Source: Amanita rubescens (Eukaryota > Basidiomycota > Agaricomycetes > Agaricales > Amanitaceae). From it: a stretch of DNA of 64,000 nt. The stretch covers positions 1 to 64,000 of the forward strand of contig WION01000061.1 in assembly GCA_015039365.1 (NCBI GenBank). Reading direction: 5' to 3'. Below the pieces are notes generated by a model, which saw only the letters and a list, made by a program, of their open reading frames with translations, was not told the DNA's origin and searched no databases. This document shows, one piece after another, positions 21,034 through 33,071 of the stretch. Numbering within the stretch: the first letter of the stretch is position 1; every line of letters starts with the position of its first letter. A program made the position numbers and the translations under genes.

Positions 21034-23229
21034 ACAAAACTAGACTCCTCTCTGAGCACATAGCTTTAATGCCTACACCTCCACCCTGAAGTTCTCCATT
21101 GCTCCATTACAATCCAAAGAACACCCTCTGAATTGTGCCTACAGGAAAGTGCCACAAAACATCTATCTTGATAACCAATCCATTAGCTGATTGAAATGAG
21201 AAAACATTGGATTATCAATGCTTCAGGAGACCCAGTACACAAGGACACATTTTGTTATGATCATGTCAATTCTTCACCTACAATGTGTCCATGCTATGAG
21301 CGCTTGACAAAGTAGACTAAGTCTAATGGACAAGTCAAACAATAGGTGAACAAATAAGCTAAGTGATAAGACAACTAGAAGAAGTCTTATACTTGAGAGT
21401 AATAATGAACGGAGTATGAACAACATTCCTTAGGTGAGATGAGATGATATTGAAAGGAAACTAATAAGTCAAACTTAGTGTTCAACTCTACAAGTACATT
21501 GGTTTATGTATATACATGTAAGGAGACACAGCCGTATTGTAAGTAGAACAAGGGCAACATCAGCAAACAGGGCAAAAGTCTGATCATGTCTAATTTCATC
21601 TGATGCTTAATCAGATGTGATTATTCTATCAATCCACAGGCCTAATAGACCAGCAGTAGTATTCATGTTAGAAGAGTGTCCTATAATCATTAACCCAGAT
21701 AAACATAGACTCAGGTGACATATGATAGTTAAATAGGTTGCCAGTGCAAATGGCAGAAAATTTGACTGATAGTAATATAGATAACCCAACACATCCAGTC
21801 AACAAATGTTTCTGAAATATAGATAATCAGGTTGATATATCTCCCACTCAATAGTGTGACAGATCATATATGATCAGGAAACCAGAGACAAAGTCAGCAG
21901 TATGTCATTAGACAATTAAACTATTTGGACAACATGATAATAGATGGTCAGATAAAGGAAACACCTGACAGCCAGGCTACTTGAACAACAGACAATTAGA
22001 TCATCAGCAGTGGATTAGCAAAAATAGCTGACTGTTAATAAATCTAACTATCAGGTGGTAAGATAATTCCAGTCATTTGGGATGCTGGATATCAGATATA
22101 TAGAGTCAACTATCAGAATACAGTCAGATCATTAGAAATTCAGAGCATCAGATAGGCAGGTCATCAAGCAGTCAGTCTGGATTGGGCATTTAGACCATCA
22201 GATAGGTAGCTGGACAATCTATTAGAATGGTCAGACAGAAAGCTAGAGAGTGCCTCAGACAAGGAGACAGGCAGAGAGTCAGACAGATAACCAGACAAAG
22301 CATCAGACAGTTGGACAGTTAAAAGCCAGACAATATAGCTAGACAGAGTGTCAGATAGTCAGACAGTCAGACAAGGTAGAAAAATGGAGTATCAGATGGT
22401 CAGACAAGGCAGCTGGACAGAGTTTCAGCAAGTCAGACAGCTAGACAGTTGGATAGTTAAACAACCAACTAGACAGAGTATCAGACAGTCAGACAGCCAG
22501 AGAGTCAGATAGATAGGTGGACAGATCATCCCTGCATCAGAAAGTCAGACAGCTAGAAATCAGACAAGGTAACTAGACATAGTATTAGACAATAGGACAG
22601 CTAGACAATCAGACAAGGTAGCTAGACAGTGCATCAGACAGTCAGATGGATAGATAGACTGAACATCCCTGCATCAAGCAGTCCAGATAGCTAGAAGTCA
22701 GACAGGGTAGCTAGACAGTGCATCAGACAGTCAGATGGATAGATAGACTGAACATCCCTGCATCAAGCAGTCCAGACAGCTAGAAGTCAGACAGGGTAGC
22801 TAGACAGTGCATCAGACAGTCAGATGGATAGATAGACTGAACATCCCTGCATCAAGCAGTCAGACAGCTAGAAGTCAGACAAGGCAGCTAGACATAGTAT
22901 TAGACTGTCAGACAACCAGAGAGTCAGATAGATTGGTTGACAGAGCATCCCTGCATCATGCAGTCAGACAGTTAGATAACCAACTAGACAAAGTATCAGG
23001 CAGTCAGACAGTCAGATAGATAGGTAGACAGATCATTCCTGCAACAGAAAGTCAGAAAGCTAGAAGTCAGACAAGGTAGCTAGACATGGCATCAGACTGT
23101 CAAACAACTAGATAGAAAGACCATCAAACTCTTAGACCACAAGGCATAAAGTCAGACAGTTTATCTGACAATAAGGCACCCAAAACTTCAGACATTTCAA
23201 CCAGGCATTTAAAATAGTTAAAACATTTA
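21034..23229 (-). mobile_element. CpG-poor transposon remnant with CAGACAG minisatellite
   Basis: AT-rich and nearly free of CG, with no open frame of note. 21540-21660 is the inverted match of 49020-49110, and the tandem sequence from about 22250 to 23150 (units around GTCAGACAGCTAGACA) is the inverted counterpart of 47940-48840. It therefore looks like the 3' part of a Plavaka-linked repeat. Three near-identical units of about 110 bases, each with a CTGAACATCCCTGCATCA block, follow one another at about 22620-22860. Confidence 0.65.
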
Positions 23230-23289
23230 TTAATCAACTACATAAGCAAGCTGACAAGGAAAGAGTAGTACACAAGGACAATAGATGAC

Positions 23290-23720
23290 AAAGAGATTAC
23301 AACAACAGACAACAACGAAGATGGAGGACAACGACGAAGGACAATGACGATGAACGACGACAACAACAGACGACAACAACGACGAGGGACAACGAAGGAC
23401 GACGACGACAATGAAGGATGACGACGGATGACGACAATGAAGGATGACAACGGACGACGACAACGACAATGACGGACGACAATGACAACGACGGACGGAC
23501 AACGACAACGACGGACGGACAACGACAACGACAGACGGACAACGACGACGACGGACGACAACGACAACGACGGACGACAACAACAACGACGGACGACAAC
23601 AACAACGACGGACGACAACAACAACGATGGACAACAACGACAACGACGGACGACAACGACAACGACGGACAACAACGACAACGACGGACGACAACGACAA
23701 CGACAACGACGAGACGACGA
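23290..23720. repeat. Low-complexity GAC/AAC array
   Basis: Degenerate tandem ACAACGACGGACG units over some 430 bases. The long open frames it creates (Val/Arg/Cys-rich or Thr/Asp/Asn-rich) are by-products. Confidence 0.85.
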
Positions 23721-23760
23721 AGAAAGGTAAACGAAGTGAGAGGGACGGGGGATGAATAAA

Positions 23761-24864
23761 GTAACGCACTTGACAGGTCCTTTTATACTTGTTGAGATGG
23801 GAAAGTTACGAAAGTCCAATTGCCGCAGACCCTTAGCGTGTGACCAAGTTAAATATGATAGCCCAACTCCGAACTCGAACCACCTCATTTGCCCGCAATG
23901 AGTACGGCGTTAGCATCGGCACTTTCCACTGGCCGTAATAGGGTCCTCAACATGACGGAAAGAGGACGCAGTGAGTGAACGCCGAGGACGGAATTGCTAC
24001 CATGGCAATTCAATTACGACCCTGCTTGCCCTGAGCTATATTTAGTAGCCATGATGATCCGGCTCTCGACTCGTCGGCGTGCCTCATTCGTTTGCAATGT
24101 GCTACTAGCCTTGCGCGCTTTCCAACTATAACAGGCCATATAGTATCCTCAACATGACGGAAGGAGGAGGAAGGCTGAGATCTAAGAAGACGGGGCATTA
24201 TGGAACCACTCACGAAGACAATTCAATTTCGACCCTTCCCTTGCCCTGAGCTAAATCGATAGCTCCGAACAGCTCCGAGCTGTCACTACTAGCCTGAACG
24301 GTAGCATGCGATCGCGGTGTGCGTTTTGACGGGTCTATACACGCCGTCCCGGACATTTTATTATGAGGTTGAAGAGCGAGAATTTCTATGGCACTACGAC
24401 TAGTAGATCAATTATCTAGGAAGGGTGCCTACTAGTAGAAATCAGATGATGATCTGATTGCGTCTCTGAGCTTTCGAAATCATGCAATTGAACGTGGGCT
24501 GGTGCCTCACTGCCTAGCCACCATGTGCTGTGAGAGCAGAAGAAAAGGCTTGATGTTACGCCTTGCGACAATCTCAATAACGTGCCGCTGGGCGCTCGAC
24601 GACTTGAGATGCTGACTCGATGCATCTTCGTTGACAAATGCTCTGTTATGCAGTCGGGCATGGTTGGAGGGATCTATGGTTTTAGAAATCTAGGAAGTTT
24701 TGAGAGAGATTGAAGAGGCGAGACGGATCCACGAAAGAATGAGAGCAAAAGCCCGGGAAGATGCTTGATTCTCCAAGAAGGGTCGAAGTGGTCGTGTGAA
24801 GCCTTTGGATTTCTTGTGGAATCTGCTGAGGAGGTTTGAATGGCCGGATTCGATGATAACTGGG
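23761..24864. other. No gene recognised; two related short repeats
   Basis: A segment near 23995-24050 (CAATTCAATTACGACCC, then TGCCCTGAGCTA) recurs at 24215-24265. Another phrase, CCTCAACATGACGGAA, occurs near 23945 and 24145. These look like an imperfect duplication of about 200 bases. An 81-codon minus frame at 24416-24661 has no recognised family. Confidence 0.4.
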
Positions 24865-25295
24865 TGTTACGTTTGTTCGTTCACTGATAAGTCAAGCTTA
24901 TCAGGTACCGTAGGTTCCTCAAGGGAGTTCCGGCACTTAAGAACGTTCAAAGAATAAGAGTGTTATCGGATAAGTCCTCAAGGGAACTTAGACGATAACG
25001 AGACAGATTTTGACTGTTAAAACTAGACTGAGGTCTAGTCGTATATTTGCGTGATTTATATAGTACAAAGTACATACGCAAATATGGTAAGTATATATAC
25101 ATGTGATAATGAAAACGGTTACATGTGATAATGAAACGGTTGACATGTGAAAACGGCATACATGTGATAAAAGTAATTGGCATATGATAAACGATGAATG
25201 TTCCGGAAAGAACGCATATGCAAATAATGACATAGGAGGGATGACATAGATGATAAGATAAGGAAAAAGATAGGCCATGACGTACGTTTGTAACA
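24865..25295 (-). mobile_element. Solo LTR with 5 bp target duplication
   Basis: 431 bases, TGTTAC...GTAACA, flanked on both sides by CTGGG (24860-24864 and 25296-25300). It is the reverse-oriented homologue of 20602-21033 and keeps CpGs which that copy has lost. No internal region is attached, so the element was probably lost by LTR-LTR recombination. Confidence 0.9.
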
Positions 25296-25597
25296 CTGGG
25301 CTGAATGTTAAGGCATTGTGGACCTTGGAAAGAAGTTCGTGGGCCTATCTTGACAAAGTGACAGTCCACGACGCGCCGGAAGAGAATGCAGTTGCGGAAA
25401 GACTTAGGTTATGTAGAGAATTGACGACGTTTAGGCTCGTGTGTTCGCAATTTCCTCTGAAAGTAATACGTCAGCAAGCGCATCAATTCCCGCCCCCCCT
25501 GTGCTTCGCGCTGCATGCCTTCGTTCTTCGCAAACCTCACTCGCCATTTCTCCCGCTCCACTGTTATTGCTACCTCCTCGCACCCACCAGTCCGTCA
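25296..25597. promoter_or_regulatory. Upstream region of the disrupted gene, copied near 29100
   Basis: 25400-25580 has a diverged duplicate at about 29105-29290 (shared TTATGTAGAGAATT and CGCATCAATTC blocks). It presumably contains the promoter of the gene starting at 25598. Confidence 0.45.
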
Positions 25598-25955
25598 CAT
25601 GTCGAGCAAATCGAAGAATCTGTTCTACGCCTACCAAAAGAAGACCGAATGGGACTTACCGAGTTCAGAAGAGAAGGAAGCGGTGGAGAGGACTCGACAG
25701 GCGGTGAGAGATAATGCGAGCCAGATTCGAGGCGCGTTTTGAGAGGATCGGGATGTGGACTGGGTTATCATGTGAGTAAGAGTCTTGTGACCGTCGTCTG
25801 ATACACCGACAAGAAGCAGGGGAGGAGCGGACGCGCACGACCAGCCGGGTGATCGGCACTGGACAGTGCGGGGGTTCCAGGATGGCCATCCGCACTACAC
25901 TCTCCACGTTTTCCCAGGTACGAAGCTGGCGGAGGCGTATAATAACGGAGGCCGT

Positions 25956-26273
25956 TGTAACAACTCAAAGGAGGCTGTGTTGCGCACAACCCCTGAGTGT
26001 TTCGGCGTGTGCCGAATGAGTTCGGTGGACGGGGCAGTCGCACCCAACCTCGGCCGCACTGTCGGACGATTGAACTAAAGTGGTCGGAAGGAAAGAAGGT
26101 GTATAAAACTAAACTACGACATGTTTATATAATGTCTACCTCATGTACTACATGCGTCCGACGATCCGATGCGTCCAATGTCGGGTTTCGGGGTCCGCAG
26201 TGTCGGAGGTCGGAGCCCGCCATGTGTCGGGTTTGAGCACTGAGTACAACGTAGCCGGTATCGGCACGTTACA
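25956..26273. repeat. Left LTR of the 2.42 kb element
   Basis: 318 bases, differing from the right LTR at three sites that I could see, all TG versus CG. Confidence 0.92.
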
Positions 26274-28059
26274 CCCGCTCACCAGTTTTGAATGTTGACA
26301 TCACCGTCAACCTGCATCGGGTTGGTGGATGAACGAGGTGAAGTGTCGGAAGCGGAGTGTCCGAGTCGGAAGGGCAGCGGAAGTCTGTGATTGAACGAGA
26401 CGGAATGTCGGCGTCGACGGAAGAGGCATCGGAGGTGAGACATAGTGTCGACGGCGTCCGATTGTGCGTAGGTAGTTGCAAACAAGGGAGTCGGGGATGG
26501 CGATAGGGTTCAGGAAGTGTCGGAGGTCTCAGTGGCAGTCGGCGTGCTGCGGATGTTGTCGGGATGTGGAGGAGGGGCGTGTCGAGGTGCAGATAGCAGA
26601 TGGCGTGTCGGCGGATGTCGTCGTAGGCGGTAGAAAGTGTTGGCGAGGTGGGGCGCTACTTCCCGCGATCGCGGTCATCCCAGTAATCCGAATCAATAGC
26701 ACGGACCCCTGTAAGGCTGCTATGATGTTTCCTGAGACGCCGTCGGCGCAATACGGTGTTAAAGAGTGGTGTCGGAGTCGGTAGTGCTAGTCAAATGATA
26801 AAGGGCCTAAGGTGAGTCCTGCGTTGTGCGTACTGATATCCGTTATCCTGATTCTGTTCCAACATCCCCCACACTCCAATTTCGCTGCAGGTTGACTTGG
26901 CGAGGGTTTCTGTGCGAAGATATTGCTGATGGCGATGAGACATGTGTTGAGGGTCCGATTGAGCATGAAATGTAGCCGTTTGAACGAATACGGCTGCGCC
27001 GTATCCCGATCCTGGGTAGAAAAGAAAAAAAAGGCTGAAAAAAAAAAGCTTGACTCGCGTGCGTCAGCGGGATGGTCGTAGCATGTGCGGAGGTGTTGGC
27101 AGTGTCCGAACGCGGTGGCGGATGGCTAGGCGAGTGCGAGAGGTGAAGGGAAGGTGCAGGAGCGTGGTCTACACATGTCGGTGAGGTAGGGAATGCGATC
27201 CGACGACGAAGGGTCGGGTTGGCGTGAAATGACTGGCGGCTGGCTGGGGTGTGCTCTGAAAGTATCCAATGCGTGGCGAAGTGCATGAGGCGGGCGTGTG
27301 CAGCAAGTCGGTGTCTGCGGATGAGCTGCGATGGTGGCTGATGGGATCCGATGGCTGTGACTGCGCTAGGAGGCTCCAATAAGGCTGTGTCAGGCTGTGG
27401 ACACTGAGCAGTGGGACGCGATACAGAGGTGGTGCGCTGCAAGACGGCGCTGGCGGATGGCTGCGATGTCAACCGATGGCGACTGATAAGGATGCGGGAC
27501 GGTGCAAACGTCGTGTGGCAGTCTTGGCAGGCTCTAATGGTTTCCGATGGACTCCGATGACTCCGATAAGACAACAGAGAGCTGCAGGCAGGTGGCAACT
27601 CGGCAGGGCAGCTGGGGTGGGACGTGGCTGGTAGCTCAGAATCAGCGAGCGTAGATAGCAGCAGGGAGTGGCGCTGTGCATGTCGGAAGGGTGGAATGCA
27701 GAGAATAGGGGCCCGATGGGATCCGATAGCGGCGTGGCAAGCTGTAGACGGTGTGTGGCATGCTTGGCGGGCTCCGATGGTGTCGGATGGAATCTGATAA
27801 GGCTGCGGATGGGCTGTAGATGTCGTGCGGCGGCTCGACGGGTCGGATGAGAGCTGGCAGTGGGTAGCAACGGCGTTGTGCATGTTGGCGAGCTGGGGTG
27901 CAGATGCAGCGTGTTTGGCAGTAACTAGCAGACGCATGAGAGCGGGGATGAGCTGATGGGGCCGTCCAGAAAGAATGAGCGCCTCCGGGGCTGTTTGTGA
28001 ATGAAAAACGAGGGTTTCTTGAGTGCGGCCAAAGGCTGGACCGAGCGGTGGGCTCCAGT

Positions 28060-28377
28060 TGTAACAACTCAAAGGAGGCTGTGTTGCGCACAACCCCCGA
28101 GTGTTTCGGCGTGTGCCGAATGAGTTTGGTGGACGGGGCAGTCGCACCCAACCTCGGCCGCACTGTCGGACGATTGAACTAAAGTGGTCGGAAGGAAAGA
28201 AGGTGTATAAAACTAAACTACGACATGTTTATATAATGTCTACCTCATGTACTACATGCGTCCGACGATCCGATGCGTCCAATGTTGGGTTTCGGGGTCC
28301 GCAGTGTCGGAGGTCGGAGCCCGCCATGTGTCGGGTTTGAGCACTGAGTACAACGTAGCCGGTATCGGCACGTTACA
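28060..28377. repeat. Right LTR of the 2.42 kb element
   Basis: 318 bases, direct repeat of 25956-26273, followed by CCGT. Confidence 0.92.
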
Positions 28378-28630
28378 CCGTGGATGGGCCGAGATGGTCG
28401 ACGGACGGTCCAACTATGGTCTCGACATTGCCTACAGATGCCGCCGGCTGAACATGGTTGATACTAGAAGCGACGAGAAAACGTCGAAAGATCCGAACGA
28501 AGGTGGCAGAGGACTCCAACGATCGCCCGAGGGAGATACAGTGGTGCCGAAAGTAGAAATGAAACCAGAGCAGGCGGAGCAGAATGGGGAAGGGGGAAAG
28601 AGGAAAGAGGAGCCCGATGCGACGAGATAG

Positions 28631-29425
28631 AAGAAAAGGACCGGAGGATAGATGACCGGATCTGTGAATATCAAATGTTATCATGTACCATATCCAAATT
28701 TAACATACCCTACCAAGTTCACTGTTGTTTATTAAACTTCATCTTGTGCTTTGCAAAGGAAAAGATCCCTCAATCAATTCGACGACGCGTATTAAATTGC
28801 AATCTAATTGGGACGCGTCGAGACGCCTGTAAAATAACATATACCTCCCTCCACGTAAAAAATAAGTTATCACAACATAGCTATATATAACAGACGCGCG
28901 CATCATCTGTGAAAGCAATATTTAAGGCATTTAAAGCAAAGAACGCACACGAGGTTTTCGACGTCGCGAAGTTAAAAATAGATGCGCACGGGAATACCTC
29001 ACCCGCCATCAAGGGCATCAAGATCATCGATCACGCGTCAATTCCGCCGAGCTGAGCCAAGGCACGTTTGCTCGTTCCGCTTCGTTCTGCCCAACGGTCT
29101 GAAGAGACTGACATGTTATGTAGAGAATTCACATGACTTGGGTTCGCGTGTGCGTACCTTCCTCGTAAAGTAATATGTCGGCACGCGCATCAATTCGCGC
29201 GCCCTGTGCCTCGCGAAGTGTGCCTCCGTTTTTCGCAAAACCCACTCGCCCTGTCTCCCACTCAACTGCTTTAACAGTATTTTCGCTGTCACTTTTCCTG
29301 GTTTCTGTCCAAACCTTTGGTCAGTTACAAACAAGAATGTAACATTGGTTTCAGTTATCTGCGAATAGAACTCTATACAATGTAGGCGTGTAACTGGCAA
29401 TATATATGGTTAAAAATACGGACTT
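28631..29425. other. No gene; contains a diverged copy of 25400-25580
   Basis: The AT-rich first half shows nothing. 29105-29290 duplicates the promoter region of the disrupted gene. The rest is the 3' flank of the Spt5-like gene. Confidence 0.5.
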
Positions 29426-32400
29426 CTATTTTGGATCACACCTGGCCAATCTGCTCGGATCCATGGTACATGACGGTGGCCCCGAGAAACTTAGACGGCC
29501 CAGTGGAAAAGAGCCATCTGATTTGGGCTTCCGCGTCATGTAGACTTCTCCGACCCTGTCACCACTAATAACAACCACCTCCTGTCCCCTTGACGTCGGC
29601 CTCTGAGGGAACAGGAACTTCGCGGGTATTGTCACTGACCGGTCCTTTACGTGGACTTCTATCTTATCTTCCAGTTCTCCAGACAAAATAAGAACCCTTT
29701 GGCCATCGTATTGACCTTTCCCAAAGCCCCCCCCCTCCATGGGATTTGGCTTGCTGTTGCAGGACATGGGCATAGATGCGCTTTCTCACTAATCCATCCC
29801 TTAACATCCAGTCAGCAGGAAGTACTGTCAGTAATGTCGGTATAGGATGTCAGAGCGGGATAATCAGATCACGAAAGTCATACCTTCATCCCCATAAGTG
29901 ATTATCGGAGTCTCTGCCGTCAGTGTGGATGCCTCTGGTGCGTCTGCGGATGGCGACGATATCGGTCGGTCTTCGGGGTGGTTTTCGGCTACGCCTGCTT
30001 CTTCAGGAAGGGGTGTAGCGGCTCGCTTGGGTTGCGTCGGTTGCCTCTGAAAGCAGGGTATTGGGTATGCCCCGGCCGCAGGTATCTTGTGCAAATGTAT
30101 GTGGTAATCCCGTAGGTCTGGACCATTCTCTTCCCTGTAACAAATAAGTATGTTTTGAACGAATCCCGCCTGGATAACTCACGTATTTATCAGGAAGTCA
30201 ACATGTACGTCCACCCATCGACTTCCCGAACTCGCTTCGACACGAAATTGGTAGTTTCCATGATATTCTCGTATCCTTCTGAATAAACCTTTATGTACGT
30301 GTGGTCCAGATACGACGACCCACGTGCCGACGAGTTTCTTGTAGTCATCATTATCCCTAAGACCTGATAAATTGGCTATCGAGGAGGGGGTTTGCACCGT
30401 AGGGTCAGGGGATGTGTCTGCTTTCAGAAACCACGGTGGCACCATGAACTACCGCAATATACATCGTCAGTGCTTCGACCGGCTAAAGTAGTTAATATAC
30501 CATTGTCTTTGTCTTGCTATCGATCACCTCGATGACAGAGTCCGACACGCTACAGATGCTACCGTTTTGCCCATACTCCGCTGACAAGGGATTGATCACC
30601 TGCACCGCCTTGCCGACTTCAAACCGGCGATCCTGTTCCATTTCAAAATCGTCATAAGGGATAAGTTGCCATGATTTCACGTCAAACTGTAATAGATTTA
30701 ATATTTGCTGGGTACGGGCATGGAGTTCATACCTGTTCCTTTCGATCCTGGTCGAATACTTCAATTTGATCATCCTGGACCCCGATGACCAAACCTTGCT
30801 GGTTGATCATCGACGACCTAACGACCTTGACTCTATCTCCAAGCTGATAAAACCTTCTGACGGATCGGATACCGACTTCGAACTCCTCTCCTGTCTCGAT
30901 CGTGCGCACGATCACTTTATCAAAGTGTATGTCCTGTATAACGCCTTGGGTAATCCCCATATTCGACTTGACCTCCACCTTGTTACCGATTTCGACAGGA
31001 GCGGCTACATCATTCTCGTACGTCCACCTGAAGAATTCCGTGTGCGGAAAATCTAATTTCATTTCCTTCGCTCCGATGGTCATCCCTTCCGCGAACAAGT
31101 TTAATTCTTTAAGTCTGGGCACCACGTCTGATGACTGTAATGCACTGACAGGTACATAGAATATCGCGAATGGCGGCACTAAATCGTCTCCATCTACTGT
31201 TCTCTTCTGGGTTTTTGGATTTACCAATTGGCACACGCCAGGCTTGATAGCCGCGAGGTCATAGAAGCACTTGGGATTCCACCACACGGTCGGATGCAAA
31301 GGATGCATTGTTTCTGTGCCCGGAGTCGGTTCAGAGATCGTATTGGGATGTAGAAGTCGTGGTAATCGTTGCCTTCTTAGCTTCTTCCGTTCATCCAGAT
31401 AATCGGCGGAACCCTGCCTTCCTACCTCAACCAATAACCGCGGGACCAGATAGATCAGGACCTTTGACTCATTGAAAACCTCGTGCACGTAAGCGAGGTC
31501 ATTGGCGTATTTTAGAAGTCTCTGGTCGATATTGTGGTCCTTGTCTAGCAAATCCCTGAGCTCTGACCTCTTCTTTATCCGGACCCACGACGGGGACTTG
31601 ATGCGCGGCATAGTTGGACACCAAGTGATCCATTGTACACGTTGGTCCACAGGTACGAATAATACGTTGGGAGGTTGATAGACCGTGGACAGGTCTACAC
31701 ATAACTCAACCACGTTTTTGTGTGAAGTCGATTCGATGCATATCCAATTATCACTTCGCGGTGGCATAAAGACGGATAACGCTAACTGGGGACGTTTGCG
31801 CAAACGGTCGTGCATTACCCACAAAGTTTCTTCTACCGTTCCATTCTTTATATCCCGTATCCCATTCTCAGATGCTTGACGGCAAGAAAGAAAGACCACG
31901 GACTCACATATACGCTTACTATCCAAAAATTGGAATCCTGGGCCGTGGGCATTCGCATGGCACGTTCTGTCAACGAAGCGAGCACCTCGACGTCGGAGTG
32001 AGTTTTGCGCTCGTCTTGCCCGCCGTGGCCTTCACCCTCTGATGCATGAGCCTCGTATCGGCGAACAACACCCGCCATCCGATAATCCAACGCCGGTTCC
32101 GATTCATTGCGACCTCGTCCTATGTTGGAGGTATCAAACCCCGGGCTGGCTGTCATACCGTGAGTTAACTCAAGTAGCAAAAGTTGAAATGGGAACCTAC
32201 ATTCACCGTCATAGCCTAGGTCATCCTCACTGGACTCTTCATCCTCAACTTCGATGTCCTGACCACCATCCAAGTTCACTTCATCATCATCAATTAAGTC
32301 GTCGTAACGTCAGTTTAGCTTTCGCGAGTTTTGCACTTTTCGACTTACATCCCCTCGCAGGTCCTTCCATCTCTTCGTCGCTCGAGCCACTGACCGAAGC

Positions 32401-32603
32401 TTCAACGTCCAAGAAGTCATTCAGTGCGACCTACGGATAGCGGACTTAGTCAAAGCGGTCATGACGAGTTAAGATCGACATTACCCTCTTTCTTTTCTTT
32501 CTACTTTTTTCATGTTCAGACTGCAGCGAATCCGTTTTCCTCGCTACCAACTGTATTGAGCTGATTCTAGCATATAAGTCTATCTTTTTACCGACGCATC
32601 CAT
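29426..32603 (-). CDS. Spt5-like transcription elongation protein with KOW motifs
   Basis: Begins probably at ATG 32603 (MDAS, then a Lys/Arg-rich exon). An acidic stretch (VEDEESSEDDLGYD) is followed by an NGN-like region (MPTAQDSNFWIVSVY onward) and repeated KOW-type segments: GNKVEVKSNMGITQGVIQDI, GDRVKVVRSSMINQQGLVIG, GKAVQVINPLSAEYGQNGSI and a C-terminal QRVLILSG piece. One exon of nearly 1.2 kb (about 30732-31926) is intact; others lie at about 30500-30685, 30180-30450, 29880-30130 and 29426-29815. Agaricomycetes often have extra Spt5-like paralogues besides true Spt5. Two one-base excesses are seen, in a run of nine C at 29727-29735 and near 32305. Probably nuclear. Confidence 0.7.
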
Positions 32604-33071
32604 GCTTGACGTATTATTAGAATTTGGATCACTACGAGAAAGTTGATCAGCACAACTGCGCATCAGAGCGGCTCTCTTCCATTATACAAAGAAGCATTTC
32701 TCTCATTCAGACTTACGAAGTGTATTACGACGATGTCAAGTTGCGGGCTTTGCCGCCCTACAGCTAAAAAGCTATGACTTTACTATGACACTTTTAACGA
32801 AGGATGCACACGAAACTAGCAAGAGTTATTTTAGACCCCGCGCCGTGGTGATGTACCCCGCGTCCTCCTGTTGTACTGGTGTTTGACCTAACTTACGCAA
32901 AGACAAGGAGGGCTGGTATTTAGCAGCGCACAAAGCCCGCGGAGCTTTCCTTCGCCCCCCATACCGCAATGGGGGACTATGCACGACTTAGCGATAGAAT
33001 GCAATCAATATCTTATTCAACGCATTGTGTCAATGTTATATATGTCTATACATCCCTTTCCAAACGCACAA
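32604..33071. other. No gene recognised
   Basis: Separates two minus-strand genes. Presumed promoter of the Spt5-like gene. No clear element is seen. Confidence 0.5.

Larger units (their letters stand above)
25956..28377. mobile_element. Non-autonomous LTR retrotransposon, 2422 bp
   Basis: Two 318-base LTRs (TGTAAC...GTTACA) flank a 1.79 kb interior with no reverse transcriptase, integrase or gag motifs. CCGT is duplicated at 25952-25955 and 28378-28381. The interior is GC-rich with GATGGCG- and GTCGG-type near-repeats. The 434-codon minus frame across it is Pro/Ser/His-rich and looks non-coding. This fits a LARD- or TRIM-like element moved by another element's enzymes. Confidence 0.9.
25598..28630 (+). 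pseudogene. Hypothetical conserved-looking gene split by an LTR element
   Basis: Starts MSSKSKNLFYAYQKKTEWDLP at 25598. A first exon ends in ERIGMWTGLS-like sequence before a GTGAGT donor at about 25771. After acceptor 25820 the second exon reads RHWTVRGFQDGHPHYTLHVFP and on to EAYNNGGR at 25955, where the retroelement begins. After the element and the duplicated CCGT the same frame resumes (GWAEMVDGRSNYGLDIAYR) and ends with a charged Lys/Glu-rich tail at 28630. Exon 1 also shows one extra base near 25730. The family was not recognised; it resembles an uncharacterised fungal protein with an HWT motif. The insertion must abolish the normal product. Confidence 0.65.

Noticed and set aside
23230..23888. 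Long frames coding runs of Val, Arg, Cys, Ser or Thr, Asp
   Set aside because: Products of the GAC/AAC tandem array read in different phases.
20602..25295. One LTR retrotransposon bounded by these two LTRs
   Set aside because: The LTRs are inverted, the right one has its own CTGGG duplication, and the interior carries no pol gene.
26843..28147. 434-codon open frame on the minus strand
   Set aside because: Lies inside the non-autonomous LTR element, is Pro/Ser/His/Arg-rich throughout and has no domain motif. It begins within the right LTR. GC-rich DNA gives long chance frames.
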